Positions 10,761 through 22,629 of a DNA stretch of 64,000 nt are shown one piece after another. The stretch is from Buxus sempervirens. Lineage: Eukaryota > Streptophyta > Magnoliopsida > Buxales > Buxaceae. The stretch is taken from assembly GCA_947561395.2 (NCBI GenBank), contig OX387188.1, positions 6,742,150-6,806,149 on the forward strand. Direction: 5' to 3'. Positions within the stretch are counted from its first letter, which is position 1. Each line of letters starts with the position of its first letter. Made by a program: the position numbers and the translations under genes. Under the pieces are notes generated by a model that did no database searches, had not been told where the DNA came from, and saw nothing but the letters and a program-made list of their open reading frames with translations.

Positions 10761-12589
10761 TGTAGTGCCCCAGATCTGGGTCTGCCCTATCATGGCACCA
10801 ACCCGTCCCCGAGACCTACTTATGGGTCCAATAGAACCTGATAATCACAATTTCCTAGGCAATTACAATGTAATTATCAGAGTGCATAAGCTAAAGAAGC
10901 ATTGAATAAAAATTTTCCATCTAACAAAGATCATCTGTATTATAATCTCCAAAACATGATATCTGTGTATACAAAATATACAGACATATACAAAAGATAA
11001 CTCCCAAGAGTATAAGTCCACAAATATTATTTACATCCCATTTACAACTCGCTAACAAAATACAATATCATAAAGAGAGTCCTACTATGGGTAGTAGTAG
11101 TAGTCCTCGGGTCTATAGTTTGGGTCTTCCTCAAACTCTCCCCCAATGCGTGGCTCACCAGGAGGATCTGAAAACAAATCCGGTAAAACAAAACACGCGT
11201 GAGACTTAAAGTCCTAGTAAGCAGCAAACATGCATGGATAGAAACAGTTTATGCAGTTTAATAACATCATGATCACATTCACAATTATAAAATGTAAATC
11301 TCAAGTCAAAGCATCTCAATCGGATAATATATGAAATCAAATCGGCAATTACAATCAAATACTGCAAGTATGTGTTGTTAGGACTCGTGAGTTGGCGTGT
11401 CTCTAAATTAGATTAATGTCCACTGTCCATTTGCCACCTACACGAATTACAGAGAGAAGCCTAGCTAGGGACATCTTAGCAAGCGGAGCACCCACGTATG
11501 GGTTGGCAAGTGACAACCAAAGTAATAATCAAGGCTAAGTGGAATGCCCCATCCACTGCCGAACCAAACCATATGAATCACAAGAACGTCCCACGGATGC
11601 CCCACGGTAGGTGGTTGTCGCAGCACCTCTATGCCCCAAGAGGGCATCACTGATACCCCATAGTGGAAAGCTGTATGGATAAGGAAAATTAATGCTAACA
11701 AGCCAACACCAGTACACTACTAGACTCACTGTGGATCCACACTAAGAAAAATGTTCAATTAGACGACTCACAACTCAAAACAAACCAATCAAATCAAATC
11801 CATGAGTAAAACCGGTGCTCAATACAAGGCCAAGTGGAATACCCCATCCACCGCCAAATCACAACATAAGCCAAGTGAAATTCCCCATCCACTATCATAT
11901 CAACCGAGGCCAAGTGGAATTCCCCATCCACCGCCAGTAAAACCATAAGTCAAAGCCTTGCAAAATCATGTAAGAGTTTTTCAATATCGTTTTCATAAAT
12001 CCAAGCCAATCAAAACGAAGGTCATAAAATCCTTAAAACACATTTTCGGTGAGTGGGATGATCTTAGGAATCTCAAATAAGTCACCATACCAAAATTCAA
12101 TGGATTCTGAGATAAAAAGTTTTGGACCCCAAAAATATTCTAAATCTGGTTAAAAACATTGACTTTTCGGTGTATAATTTTTCTAGACCAATCTACAAGG
12201 AATTTCAGGCTCAAATTCTGGTTGTGGTCTATTGAAGGGTATACAAATCTTCTAGAATTTTCTGAGCTTCTGAATCACTCATTTGGATATCAAACTCAAA
12301 AAGTGGCCTTTTTATGAAAATCGGGAAAACTGAAAATTTAGGCATAAACTAGAAAGTTGACTTTTTATTGGTTGGGAATTGGGCCTTGGGAGTATTTTTA
12401 TTAGTTCCAAATGGGAGGTAAAACCTTATTTACATGTAAAGACTTAAGTTAATGGAGCAATAAATACACAAGACATTTACTTGTCTTTCGTGTAATAAGG
12501 ATGCTTTGTCGAAGGCTTGGGTTGTTTGGAAAAGGGTTGGAGAAGAAAAGGTGAAGAACAGTCAAAAACAGGCCTAAGATTAGCCCTTG

Positions 12590-12780
12590 GATTAATCGCC
12601 CAGGGGCGATTAGCTTTAACGCGAGCGCGTTAAGGCTGCTTAAAACAAGACCAATGTGCGCGCCTTAATGATTGACGTTCGCACGTTGAGGTCAAAGCAA
12701 GCCAACGTTCGTGCGTTCCTTATGGACGTGCACGCGTTGGGGCTCGCGATTAATCGCCCAGGTTAATCCTGAGCCGTGAT
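12590..12780. repeat. GC-rich palindromic cassette of the LTR
   Basis: In an AT-rich LTR this segment holds consecutive short palindromes: TAATCGCCC-AG-GGGCGATTA, TTAACGCG-AG-CGCGTTAA, and several AACGT(T/G)CGNNCGTT-type dyads. Comparable GC-rich dyad clusters sit at a similar place relative to the TATA box in the related LTRs. Confidence 0.7.
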
Positions 12781-13364
12781 TAGGATAACAGAGGTTGGTT
12801 TTTGGGGGTTTTGGCTTAGGATTAATCACTAATTTCCAGGATTAATCGCCAGGTCGGGGTTTGAAATATTTTTAGCTATTTTCAACATAAAAACTCCTAT
12901 AAATCATTCCTAACCTTTCCAACACCAAATTTGATGATCATACATCATCCCAAATCCTCATGAACACAAATCCATCACATAAATCATCATTCAAATACCC
13001 AACTCAAACCCTAATTTGAAATGTGAACGATAGAGTTGGAAATCCATGGCAAATCAATGGAAAAACAAACCAAGAGTGTTAAACAACCAAAACCTATGAA
13101 TTTTAGAAACAAATAGCAACATGCAAGATCATTTCTTCGAATAAATCAAACCCTAAAGAGAATACGAATTTGGTAATACATTTTGTTTTGAAGGGTTTGC
13201 TACTTGTTTAATGGAGGAGCTTACTTTTCTTCAAGCTCTTCTCTTCTTCTCCTTCTTTTTCTTCTTCTTCAAGCCTTCAAGAAAACTTCCACTATTCTTC
13301 TTGTTCTATACGTCCAAGACAAGAGAAATGGGTTCTCAAACAATTAAAATAGAAATTAGGGCAT

Positions 13365-13376
13365 CTTTTTATATGC
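13365..13376 (-). promoter_or_regulatory. Probable TATA box of the reverse LTR
   Basis: Minus strand reads GCATATAAAAAG. Position between the minisatellite (upstream) and the palindromic cassette (downstream) matches the TATA position in the related LTRs at 24209 and 29961. Confidence 0.5.
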
Positions 13377-13436
13377 CCAAGTTTTTGGTCTTTCAAATCT
13401 GCCCCTAAACAAGGCTTTTATTCAACTAAAACCCTT

Positions 13437-14300
13437 AATGGTACCTTAGTGATAAGTAGAGGGTACCTTAGTGTTATTTGAAGGGTACCCAGGTGTTTTA
13501 AGTTTTCCTTAGCTATTACAAGGGGTATACTTTAAGGATGCTTAAGGGGTGTACCTTAGTTATATTGAAGAGGGGTATTTAGCTATAGAATGGGTGTACC
13601 TTAGTTATATGAGGGGGTACCTTTAAGTAATACAAGGAGGGTGTACCCTAGGTTATATAAGGGATGTATCTTAGGTATATTGAAGGTACTTTAGTTATAT
13701 AAATGGGGTACCTTAGCTGTATAAGGGGTGTACCTTATGTAAAACAATGGGGTACTTTAGGTAAAACAGTGGGGTACCTTAGTTAAAATAAAGAGGTACA
13801 TTAGGCAATACAAGTGAGGTACCTTAGGTATAATTAGGGTGTACTTTAGGTATTCGAATGGGGTACCTTAGGCAAAACAGTGAGGTACCTTAGGTATTCC
13901 AGTGAGGTACTTTAGGTACACATATGGGGTACCTTAGGCAAACACAAGGGGATATCTTAGGTAAACACAGGGATACCTTAAGCAATTAAATTAGGTACCT
14001 TAGGTAAAACAGTGGGGTACCTTGGGTAATACTTGGGTGTACTTTGGGCATACAATGGGGGTAACTTGGGTAATACTTGAGTGTACCTTAGGTATAAAAG
14101 TGGAAGTGGGGTACCTGGGGTATACTTGAGAGGTTATTTGGATATTCTTGGGGGATACCTAAGGTACACTTGAGAGGTACCTTGGGTATTCTTAAGAGTT
14201 ACTTTAGGTATTCTTAGGGGATAATTTGGGTACACTTGGGAGGTACCTTGGGTATATTCTGAAGGTACTTTAATTATACTTAAACTAATTGGAGGGTACC
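13437..14300. repeat. Degenerate ~22-bp minisatellite, consensus GGGGTACCTTAGGTAAAACAGT
   Basis: About 40 diverged copies. The core GGTACCTTAGG recurs, with regular 22-base spacing clearest between about 13740 and 14040. Many units keep GGTACC. It lies immediately upstream of the minus-strand TATA box, i.e. in the U3 of the reverse LTR. Confidence 0.9.
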
Positions 14301-14496
14301 TTAGCCAGTTGAAATTTAGAACATAACATTAACTAAGCTTACCTTAATAACCTTTAATAGAGATCAATTTGATTTCCCCCCAAATCCTTAAGCTTGATCC
14401 ACATCCACCTCACTTTCACAACACAAGTACTTAATTAGTTTAATAATCACACTTTAAGTAATCAAACATCCAAAATAAGTAAAATAAGTCACAAAA

Positions 14497-14739
14497 TTAC
14501 TTCAGTAATTTTACAATAAGCCACAAAATAAGTACTAAGGCAAATAAAAGGAATAAACACAAAATCCAGCAACAAGCCATCATCAATCCTTTATCCCAAT
14601 TTGTAATTGTTAACCCAACTTTCATATCATTAATTGAAGACTGCTCTTGTTGCACTTTATGTTCATGATCACTTTCATGTGAGGTCAGACGAGTGTTCTT
14701 GTCGCGTCTATGACAAGGCATGTCACTTGTCCGCATCAT
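14497..14739 (-). CDS. Small hypothetical protein with one C-terminal membrane segment
   Basis: Open frame of 80 codons. A hydrophilic N-terminal half (rich in H, D, E, K, R) is followed by one strongly hydrophobic segment (about residues 54-77, CCWILCLFLLFALVLILWLI) and a short basic end (VKLLK). This is the layout of a tail-anchored protein. The frame is open upstream into ...AEGASTST, so this may be the last exon of a minus-strand gene whose upstream exons are the repeats at 15116-16965. No family recognised. It overlaps a tentative LTR boundary region. It could be chance or a pseudogene. Confidence 0.3.
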   Translation of the reverse strand: MMRTSDMPCHRRDKNTRLTSHESDHEHKVQQEQSSINDMKVGLTITNWDKGLMMACCWILCLFLLFALVLILWLIVKLLK

Positions 14740-15038
14740 GGTAGAAGTAGAAGCTCCTTCGGCAAGTTCATTGCACCAAATAAAAGATCTATTATGATCC
14801 TAAAATCAGTAATAATCTCTATTATGATCCTACAAATAAAGGATGAGTTTAGATCGATTAGTATTCACTTACAGCAAATAGTGGACATTTGTAGAAGAAG
14901 CAGCCATGATTTTTCTCTGTTTTTGCTTGAAAGACCTTCATTTCTCCAGCTCCACATGAACACATAATTGTAGAATATGCCCCCCCCCCCAATGACAGCT
15001 GAAAGAGATAATATTTTCAACAACTATAAGGAGTAAGG

Positions 15039-17015
15039 AGACACTAAGGTCCATAGAGAATGTAGATCAAGGATATCCAAACTAAATCATTAAGACCTTA
15101 CACCTTACCTTGGATATAAATCATGAAGACACTCCCTCTTGGGGTGCACTACATTCAAAAAGTTGCTTCCCAACTCAGCATCTATTTCCAAAATATACAC
15201 ATGCACCTAACAACAACAACAAAAAAATCATTATCAGTGGAATTCCTGAGTGCATGAACCACATGATACCTTTAAAGTAACATTACTATTGTTCATACTA
15301 TATAAGTAGGATTGTTTATATACATGCTCCATGGCCGAGTGCCATTGTTATTGTTCATGCTATATCATATCATTTTGGCACCATGTCTAATCGGTGGCCG
15401 ATGCCCATTCGCTATGTGTAATCAGCAATGGATGAGTATCATTCCAGCATCGTGTGTAATCTGTGGCCGACGCCCATGTGCTATGTGTAGTTAGCAAGGG
15501 ATGCCTAATCGTCATGTGTAATCAACGTATTAGATGCCTAGCCACCATGTGTAATCGGTGAAGTTAGATGGATATGTGTTGTTGTTAATGTTTTGATTAT
15601 GCTGTAATACCACTCAATTTACCTTTGGGTAATCATTTACGTATATTTATACGACATGTGTGATCGGCAAATTAGACGCCTACGTCATGGGTAATCGGCG
15701 TAGATGCCTAGCCACCGCGTGTAATCGGTGATGCTAGATGGGAATCTTGAGTAGTATAACACTAGACTTCTTACATAACAATTGGTGAGATTGAATGAAA
15801 GGTTGTACTGAATTGATTAACTGTACACTGACGCACAAGCATACACCAACTTGTATGGCACTAGACTATGATATTTGGTTTATGATTTCAACTAACCGCA
15901 TGTCATGATTTAATCGATTGATATATGCCTAAACTGTGTTTTCGCGCATGCATGTGTTGCTTACTGAGACATCCATCTCACAGTTGCTTTACTTCTTATT
16001 TTTCAGATCCATCGACGTCCGTTGTGAAGGACTGGGCCGGGGAATAGAGGCAAAGAGAAAGCATTTGGGTATCGAGAGGCAAATTTCTATAGGCCTTAGG
16101 TTATTTTTATTTGTGCATGTATAGTTTATTTTGGACTTGTAAACCCTTCTAATTGAAAGGAGTGATATAGTCACCCGTCATTTTGTAATCAACTCTCGTG
16201 TCTTGTTACACATCAATTATGTATAAACACACTTTGTTATGCACAGCATGAATTGTTTTATCACTTGAACTTGTTAGGAAAAAGTTTTAAATTCCCTGCA
16301 TTTTTAACAAGTAATTGGCCCACTTGCCATGGTCTGGGATGGGTCGTACCTTGGAGGGGCAGACTTGGTTTCGAGTTGTGACACTAATGTCCATATAGAA
16401 TGTAGATCAAAGATATCCATGGAAAATCATTAAGACCATACACCTTACCTTGGATATAAATCACGAATACACTCCCTCTTGGGGTGCACTACATTCAAAA
16501 AGTTGCTTCCCAACTCAGCATCTATTTCCAAAATATACACATGCACCCTAACAACAACAAAAAAAAATCATTATCAATGGAACTGAAATTCTAAGACACT
16601 AATGTCCATATAGAATGTAGATCAAAGATATCCAAGGTAAATCATTAAGACCATACACCTTACCTTGAATATAAATCACGAATACACTCCCTCTTAGGGT
16701 GCACTACATTCAAAAAGTTGCTTCCCAACTCAGCATCTATTTCCAAAATTTACACATGCACCTAACAATAACAAAAAAAAATCATTATCAGTGGAACGGA
16801 AATTCTAAGACACTAATGTCCATATAGAATGCAGATCAAAGATATCCAAGGTAAATCACTAAGACCATACACCTTACCTTGGATATAAATCACGAATACA
16901 CTCCCTCTTGGGGTGCACTACATTCAAATAGTTGTTTCCTAACTCAGCACCTATTTCCAAAAACCACACATGCACTCAACCAAAGAAAAAAAAGATCATT
17001 ATCAGTGGAAGTAAA
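15039..17015 (-). repeat. Four copies of a ~215-bp unit, each with an exon flanked by splice sites (minus strand)
   Basis: Copies begin near 15039, 16379, 16597 and 16808 on the plus strand. Read on the minus strand each has ...TTGTTAG acceptor-like sequence, a ~93-base exon (15116-15208, 16443-16535, 16660-16752, 16873-16965) and GTAAGG. Three exons translate in full to variants of LEIDAELGSNFLNVVHPK followed by REC(L/I)(H/R)DLYP. The 16660 copy has an in-frame TAA near its start. The 15039 copy is separated from the others by 1.1 kb of LTR-like sequence. Family not recognised. This looks like tandem exon duplication in a host gene later broken by an insertion, or a repeated fragment. Confidence 0.75.
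15256..16383 (+). mobile_element. LTR-like insert separating copies of the exon array
   Basis: Ends ...TTTCGAGTTGTGACA; reversed, TGTCACAACTCG with CTGCCCC further in, resembling the 3' end of the TGTAACGCCCC-type LTRs. Contains a degenerate repeat of GTGTAATCGGTG with GATGCC(T/C)A (15380-15740), the same kind of spaced repeat found near the 3' end of the related LTRs. The left end and a target duplication were not found, so it may be truncated. Confidence 0.4.
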
Positions 17016-17595
17016 ATTCCACATTAGATCAACAAATTTAATAGGGAAGCACTTAATTTCAATCACTTGATCTAGTGTTTCCAGTTATCATTATTCATTA
17101 CCTTTTAGTACAAAAACAAAGATCTATTGTCTTGGAGTGTTGTCACCTTTTGTTTGGCTTAAATTGTGGCTCATTGAGATAGATTCTTGAGAATATCTTG
17201 GATATAAAGATTGCTATATAACAATAGACTAGTATCATGAAAAATAACTATAATATATATTGACACACACACAATATAACCCATACAATAATCAATATAA
17301 ATAAAAAATTACATGAAGTAGTTGTGTGTACGTAGGGAGATTAGGTTGACTATTGTTGATATTTGCTTGTGATTCATATGCCACCTATGCATTGAATAAG
17401 CATAATTTTAGTAATTAATTAATTAGCTAAAACTTTAGCAAGAAGTTCAATTAAAATAAAATAAAATAAACAAGTTCGTTGTAATTGCTACCTGATTGGA
17501 AAATGTTGGGGGTACAATTTGGAATGGATAATATTGTTGAGGAGGTAGTACACTTGATTGGGGGCTATTTGAGATAAAAGGTACCTATAAAAAAG

Positions 17596-17598
<3 letters not shown>
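17016..17598. other. AT-rich spacer, no gene recognised
   Basis: Nothing recognisable besides a short (CA)n run near 17263. It lies downstream of the FAR1-like pseudogene's stop codon and may include its 3' flank. Confidence 0.5.

Positions 17599-17666
<68 letters not shown>
17599..17666. repeat. (AT)n microsatellite
   Basis: About 68 bases of uninterrupted AT, read directly, about 65 bases past the FAR1-like stop codon. Confidence 0.97.
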
Positions 17667-17670
<4 letters not shown>

Positions 17671-17730
17671 CAATATTTATGAGCTCTAAGTTTTCTAAAA
17701 TAAATATATTTCAACTAATTCAAATATTAC

Positions 17731-20169
17731 CTATGTTGAAAACATTGATGCATGGGTTGGAAATGGAGGATATGGATGTAGAGGATGTGGATGTGGTCGC
17801 AAAGGACGTGGATTTGAGGGACCTTTACTGAAATATACAAGCTTCTTCTTTTCAAAAGGAAGTCTATTCCTTTTTCTACCCTTGGTGCCTCCTTCTTTAA
17901 TTTTCAATCCTTGCACTCTTTCCATTTCAAGTTCATCTCTCACTGTTGCTTCTTCATCTTGACTTTGTTGTACACTTTTCCCAGAACCTGCAAATTTCTG
18001 ATTTGTGACTTCCTCCTCAATATGGTCTTGGAAATCTTCAACATCATTTGAAAGAGCCACAATATCTTCATCACGAATACTTTGTACACATTCAGCTTCA
18101 TTTTCATTTGCATGCATATTAGGTGACCCAAACTGATTTCTTATTGGAGCTTCATTTCTTAATATATTCTCCACCTCATGCATCAAATTACCAATCTCAG
18201 CATATTTATACCATTTCTCAGACTCAGCTGCCATTGTTGTAAGTCTGACTGCATCACAACAAAGTTCCTTATAATGATTCACTACTTCTAGCTTAGGGTT
18301 GGGGTCAACTGTACGACCATGACTATCAACAATATTTGTAGCCCTTGCTTTCTTGGTCCATCGATGTAAGATGTAACGATGCGGTATAACTTTTATATTG
18401 CAAAAATCAAGAACTTTCGCCGCATGCCTACATAGAATCCCAAAAAACTCAAACTTTCTACAACTACAACAAATTGTTTCATCTGACATGTCAAATGTCA
18501 CTGTATGCTCACGAGGATTTTCATAGCCACTGACTTTATATTGAACAATGCTTCATATCTGAAATATATGATTGATAACAACATTCAAAAATTGGCTATA
18601 TTTCTCTTGAAACATTTCAAAAACAACAAGAGTATACACAATCGTTGCTTCTTTCAACATTTTGGCAGGTACACTCAAACGTGGTGTACGCTGACTCATG
18701 TTAAAACTGGCCATTTTTTCTTTGTAACGCTGATCATCTAACAACCTCTCAAAATGTTGAAAAAACCTTTGTAGATTGTGTATATTACTCACATATCTTT
18801 TCAAAGAAGAATTAAAGGATTCACTCCTTTGTGTACTCTTCATATCAGCACAAAATGCACCCTTTCCATATACCAAAGCCCACTTTTCCCTGTCACAAAA
18901 CAACTTTTGCAACCATGTATTATTTTGGAGGCTATATTTCTCTAACATGTCATCCCAAGCCTTCAAAAACTCTTCTTCCTCTTCATAATCATATATACAA
19001 TTATTAAAGTCCTGTGCAAAGGATTTAGACCCAAAAAATATATTGGCCAAATGCTTAACTGCATTTTGATGGATATGCCAAATACATAAATGATGGGATG
19101 TTTCTGGCTTTGAAAAGACAAGCTCAATTGCACCTTTCATGGCAGCATCTTGGTCTGTCAAAATCGTCTTGGGCTTTTTTCCAGACATTGCCAATAGAAA
19201 GGTTTCAAACAACCACTTAAAGGATTCCATTGTTTCATCATATAGCAATGCAGCATCAAAGACTACACTTTGCTTATGGTGGTTGAGACCAATGAATGGT
19301 GCAAATGGTCTATTACACTTATTGGTCTTGAATGTAGTATTAAAGCATACTACGTCTTCAAAATGATCGTAGTCCAATATCATTTGTGGGTCTGCCCAAA
19401 AAATATTAGTTATTCTATTCTCCATTTCAAGTTGCATAGCATAAAAGAAGGAGAAATTATGTGCTTGCTTTTCCTTAAAATATTGCAACAAATAATCTGC
19501 ATCCCCTCTATTGATCTCTTTCATTCTTCTGGAGCGTAAAAAATTCTTATGATCCATATGCAGAAATCCAAGATTTTCTCAACCTCTAGCTTGTCTTCCC
19601 ATTAAACCATGAGCCAACTTTGGTTTTACCCCAAACCTATCAGCAGCAATGATTTCCAGCCCATGTATCTCACCAATCTTTCTTTATGATTGTAACATAA
19701 GGGCTCGGCTGGGGGTTACGACCTCATGATTGTGTTTCGCATCAAATTGTAATATCCGATATTTGCCACTTGGTTGAATGCAAATATTCATTCTTGCTTG
19801 ACAACCCGTTCTCGTTTCATCTCAAGGTTTTTTTACCAAATCATCACGCTTGTCTTTTGGTCTAAACCCTTCTTTATTACAACAAAATTTTCTAGACTGC
19901 ACAACCCCTGTACTATTCCTATTAACATAATCCTTACGAACACTAAATCCAATTCTTCCAGCATAGGCATTATAGAAATTATACGCGTGTTCCTCAGTCT
20001 CGAACTCCATCCCTAGTCTTGGAACTCCATCATCATTCTCAGCTCGATCCTTAATTGGAGTAGTATGACATCCTTCAGCCTTATCAAAATCTAGCTTTCT
20101 AGATGTTGGAATTGTATCCTCTATGTCTCTTTCAAGATTATCCAATGCTCCATGCTCTTGATCATTCAT
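17731..20169 (-). pseudogene. FAR1-related / MULE transposase-like pseudogene (four nonsense codons, no frameshift)
   Basis: The whole span (813 codons) stays in one frame. Domains in order: FAR1 DNA-binding zinc finger (residues about 50-115, FETEEHAYNFYNAYAGRIGF), MULE transposase core (about 270-400, with FNTTFKTN, ILTDQDAAM, HHLCIWHIHQNA, then FNSSLKRY), and a SWIM zinc finger (about 566-585, CSCRKFEFFGILCRHAAKV). A basic, proline/histidine-rich tail follows. Only four stops interrupt it: TGA 19822-19824, TAA 19684-19686, TGA 19579-19581 and TGA 18553-18555. FAR1/FRS proteins are transcription factors derived from Mutator-like transposases, acting in far-red light signalling. This copy could be a recently lost FRS gene (FRS5-like) or a MULE transposase. 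No MULE termini were identified. The start at 20169 gives a normal-looking acidic N-terminus. Confidence 0.88.
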
Positions 20170-20458
20170 TGACCTTCAATAAAAGGTCATAGATTAATGA
20201 ACAAGATTATGTAAGAACTGGCCACTTGTTTCTTTAGAAAAGCAATTGACACTTGAGTTTTCCTAATCGGTTTAGTTTGGCCTTAAAACTGAAACTGAAC
20301 CTAAACCAAATTGGAATTATTTAGTATAAACCAAATATAGGATTTAACATGACCATAAACTGTGAAGTGTGAACCAACAACAAATGTGACTCTGAGAGGT
20401 TGTGGTGTTTGCTGGGTGAGGTTCTCTTAAAACTGTAAAGCTTTTGCATTTCAAAGCC

Positions 20459-21099
20459 ATGTTGAGAGCATCTCATCTTCCATATCTGACATCTCCAAGT
20501 CTCTGCAATCTTAGAGTCTCTTTGATTCCGTCTCTCTCAGTCTTGTCCTCTTGGAAGCTTGTACTTTTATGCTCTCATGCTTTATTGTTCTATACAATAA
20601 ACTTTCAAGGAACTTTGATTGTATATTTCTCAAGAAAATTTTATGTATAGACGTATGATAATTTTAAATATTTCATGTCATCCAGCTTCATTTAGTGCTG
20701 GGAATAGTGCCGGTGAAGGAGGAAGGGAAATACTGGTACAACATTTGCTTGTTAGTGAAGACAACCTTAAGCTTCTCTTGGAGCTTCAACAGAGGATTGC
20801 AAGAGGTTAGCTACCAAGATATCTTTAACAAGTTCAGTTATTTGTTTTCCTTTCTATTATCTGACAATCAGAGATTTTTATGAACATTTGAGTTTTCTCT
20901 GTGTTACCATTCTTTGGAACTCTTTTGTATATGCTTTAATCAATTTAAAGTTTAGAATATTCGTGTTCATGGTATACTGCTTTTGAAAAATTATTTATCC
21001 TTTTAGGTGTGGATCTGAGTGACTTGGCTGTGGAATACTCAATTTGTCCATCAAAAGAAAAGGGGGGAATTCTTGGATGGGTGCGGAAAGGACAAATGG
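20459..21099 (+). pseudogene. 5' fragment of a PpiC/rhodanese (STR12-like) chloroplast protein gene
   Basis: ATG at 20459 starts a serine/leucine-rich segment like a plastid transit peptide (MLRASHLPYLTSPSL). After an intron, an exon at about 20687-20804 reads SAGNSAGEGGREILVQHLL and LLLELQQRIARG. Intron 20805-21006 (gt...ttttag) leads to an exon at 21007-21099, DLAVEYSICPSKEKGGILGW then VRKGQM, ending at gtatgc. This is the N-terminal half of a parvulin-type PpiC domain as in plant rhodanese-like/PpiC domain-containing protein 12. The next PpiC exon and all of the rhodanese domain are absent from the following 2 kb. Exon sequences have no stops, so the truncation may be recent, or the fragment was captured as DNA. 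Exon 1 donor not certain. Confidence 0.75.
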
Positions 21100-21742
21100 T
21101 ATGCTGAAATTAGATACTTTAACATCTTGTTAGGTTACAAAATATCTAGAGAATCAATTCTATTATTCTTCCACATTCGATTTGCCAAATAGGCTTGTTG
21201 AAACCTTCCTAACAAAATTGTTTTTCTGGGTTCTTTTCTAAACCACAACCTGATATGACCATTTTTACACTAAAGTCTATATTCCTTGGTTTCAAATCAA
21301 TACAAAAAATAAGTTTGTCCTCACAACTACTTTCAGAAATCAAAATACGTCAAATATAGCTTCCTTACTAAAATTGAAAAATGAATTATCCATTCAAAAC
21401 ATTTATCGACCATGACCACATTATTTCAAGACTCAACTTGCAATACTATCAGGGATTTAAACTTGGGGAATTTGTAATTCACAAAGGTTGATTACAATTC
21501 TGTATAAAACATATACATCTATACATTGTCAAATAAAAAAGTAAGAATGATCTTACTAATAATTTGCAAAATCCAAGGGAACTCAACCCACTTCTGAACA
21601 ACCAACAACCGAAACTCTCTCTTCGGAACTTAACTTCTTCCATATTGTTTGAACTAACTTCCACAACAACCCACAAACACTACGGGGTAGGCAAAGCAAG
21701 ATTTACAGCAAGAAAACTAAAGATACTAAAGAAAACGAAGAA

Positions 21743-22075
21743 CAAGAATGTCTCTACAGAATTTCAAAGGTAAAAACCTCTATACTAAATTAAGAAAACT
21801 AAAGATTTACAGCATTAAAAACCTCTATACTAAACAGGAATGTCTCTACAGAATTTCAGAGGTAAAAACCTCTATACTAAATTAAGAAAACTAAAGATTT
21901 ACAGCTTGAAAAGCCTCTATACTAAACAGGAATGTCTTTACAAAATTTCAGAGGTAAAAACCTCTATACTAAATTAAGAAAACTAAAGATTAACAACATT
22001 AAAAACCTCTATACTAAACAGGAATGTCTCTACAGAATTTCAGAGGTAAAAACAAAGAACAAGAAAACTAAAGAT
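21743..22075. repeat. 92-bp tandem repeat, about 3.6 copies
   Basis: The block GGAATGTCTCTACAGAATTT followed by AAAACCTCTATACTAAAT recurs at 21743, 21835, 21927 and 22019, an exact 92-base period. The units differ by a few substitutions. The inner phrase AACCTCTATACTAAA occurs twice per unit. It lies between the STR12-like and RPT2-like fragments. Confidence 0.95.
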
Positions 22076-22280
22076 TTACGGCATTATGATTGACTGTAGT
22101 GATTATCAAACGATGATAGAACATTTGAATTTATAAAAGTAAATTTTTTCTTTAGAAACGTACCTGCTTAGTTCGCTTTCTTGTGCTTCCAATTTGGGGT
22201 TTTAGAACTCTCTAAAAGAGTTGTAGAAGAGTTTGCAGATTGAAGGAGACGATGAGATGAGATGCAGATCAAATATGATC

Positions 22281-22629
22281 AGACCATAACACGGCCCCAA
22301 TAGCAAATGCTATTTTTTTCTTGCAGGGAGGCATTGACACTAAGCTCCATATTGAAGTTGTTGGTAACAAAAAGGTTCAAGGACGCTTTATTTCTCTTCC
22401 AGAGACCCTTCAATCACAGAAGGATGGTATGCCTTAGGTTCCCACCATCGAAGCATACGAAGCACACATCTTCTTCTTCCCTCTTCTTCCGATCTTTTCA
22501 AAATCTCCAATAGAAGTGGCTGGTTAGAGAGAGAGAGAAAGAAGCAAAGGTCAGACCATAACACGGCCCCAATAGCAAATGCCATTTTTCTCTTGCAGGG
22601 AGGCGTTGACACTAAGCCCCCATATTGAA
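22281..22629. repeat. Direct repeat of ~75 bp, 272 bp apart
   Basis: 22281-22354 and 22553-22629 are near-identical, starting AGACCATAACACGGCCCCAA and ending CCATATTGAA. Each contains TTTCTC/TTCTTGCAG-GGAGGC, which looks like a 3' splice site and exon start. No protein family recognised in the following sequence. Confidence 0.85.

Larger units (their letters stand above)
10761..14425 (-). mobile_element. LTR of the TGTA(A/G)(C/T)GCCCC type, reverse orientation (right limit uncertain)
   Basis: Starts TGTAGTGCCCCAGATCTGGG, the reversed 3' end shared in style with the LTRs at 27722, 37180, 39830 and 48269 (TGTA.CGCCCCG). Internal order is the same as in those LTRs: a degenerate spaced repeat at 11570-11940, a GC-rich palindromic cassette at 12590-12780, then a TATA box on the minus strand (13365-13376). 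Here a long minisatellite follows. The left flank is AGTAT. The best right end is ...CAACACA at 14425 followed by AGTAC, a 4/5 match, so the right limit is tentative. No coding region. Confidence 0.55.

Noticed and set aside
17488..17673. Open frame rich in Tyr-Ile repeats
   Set aside because: Translation of the AT microsatellite.
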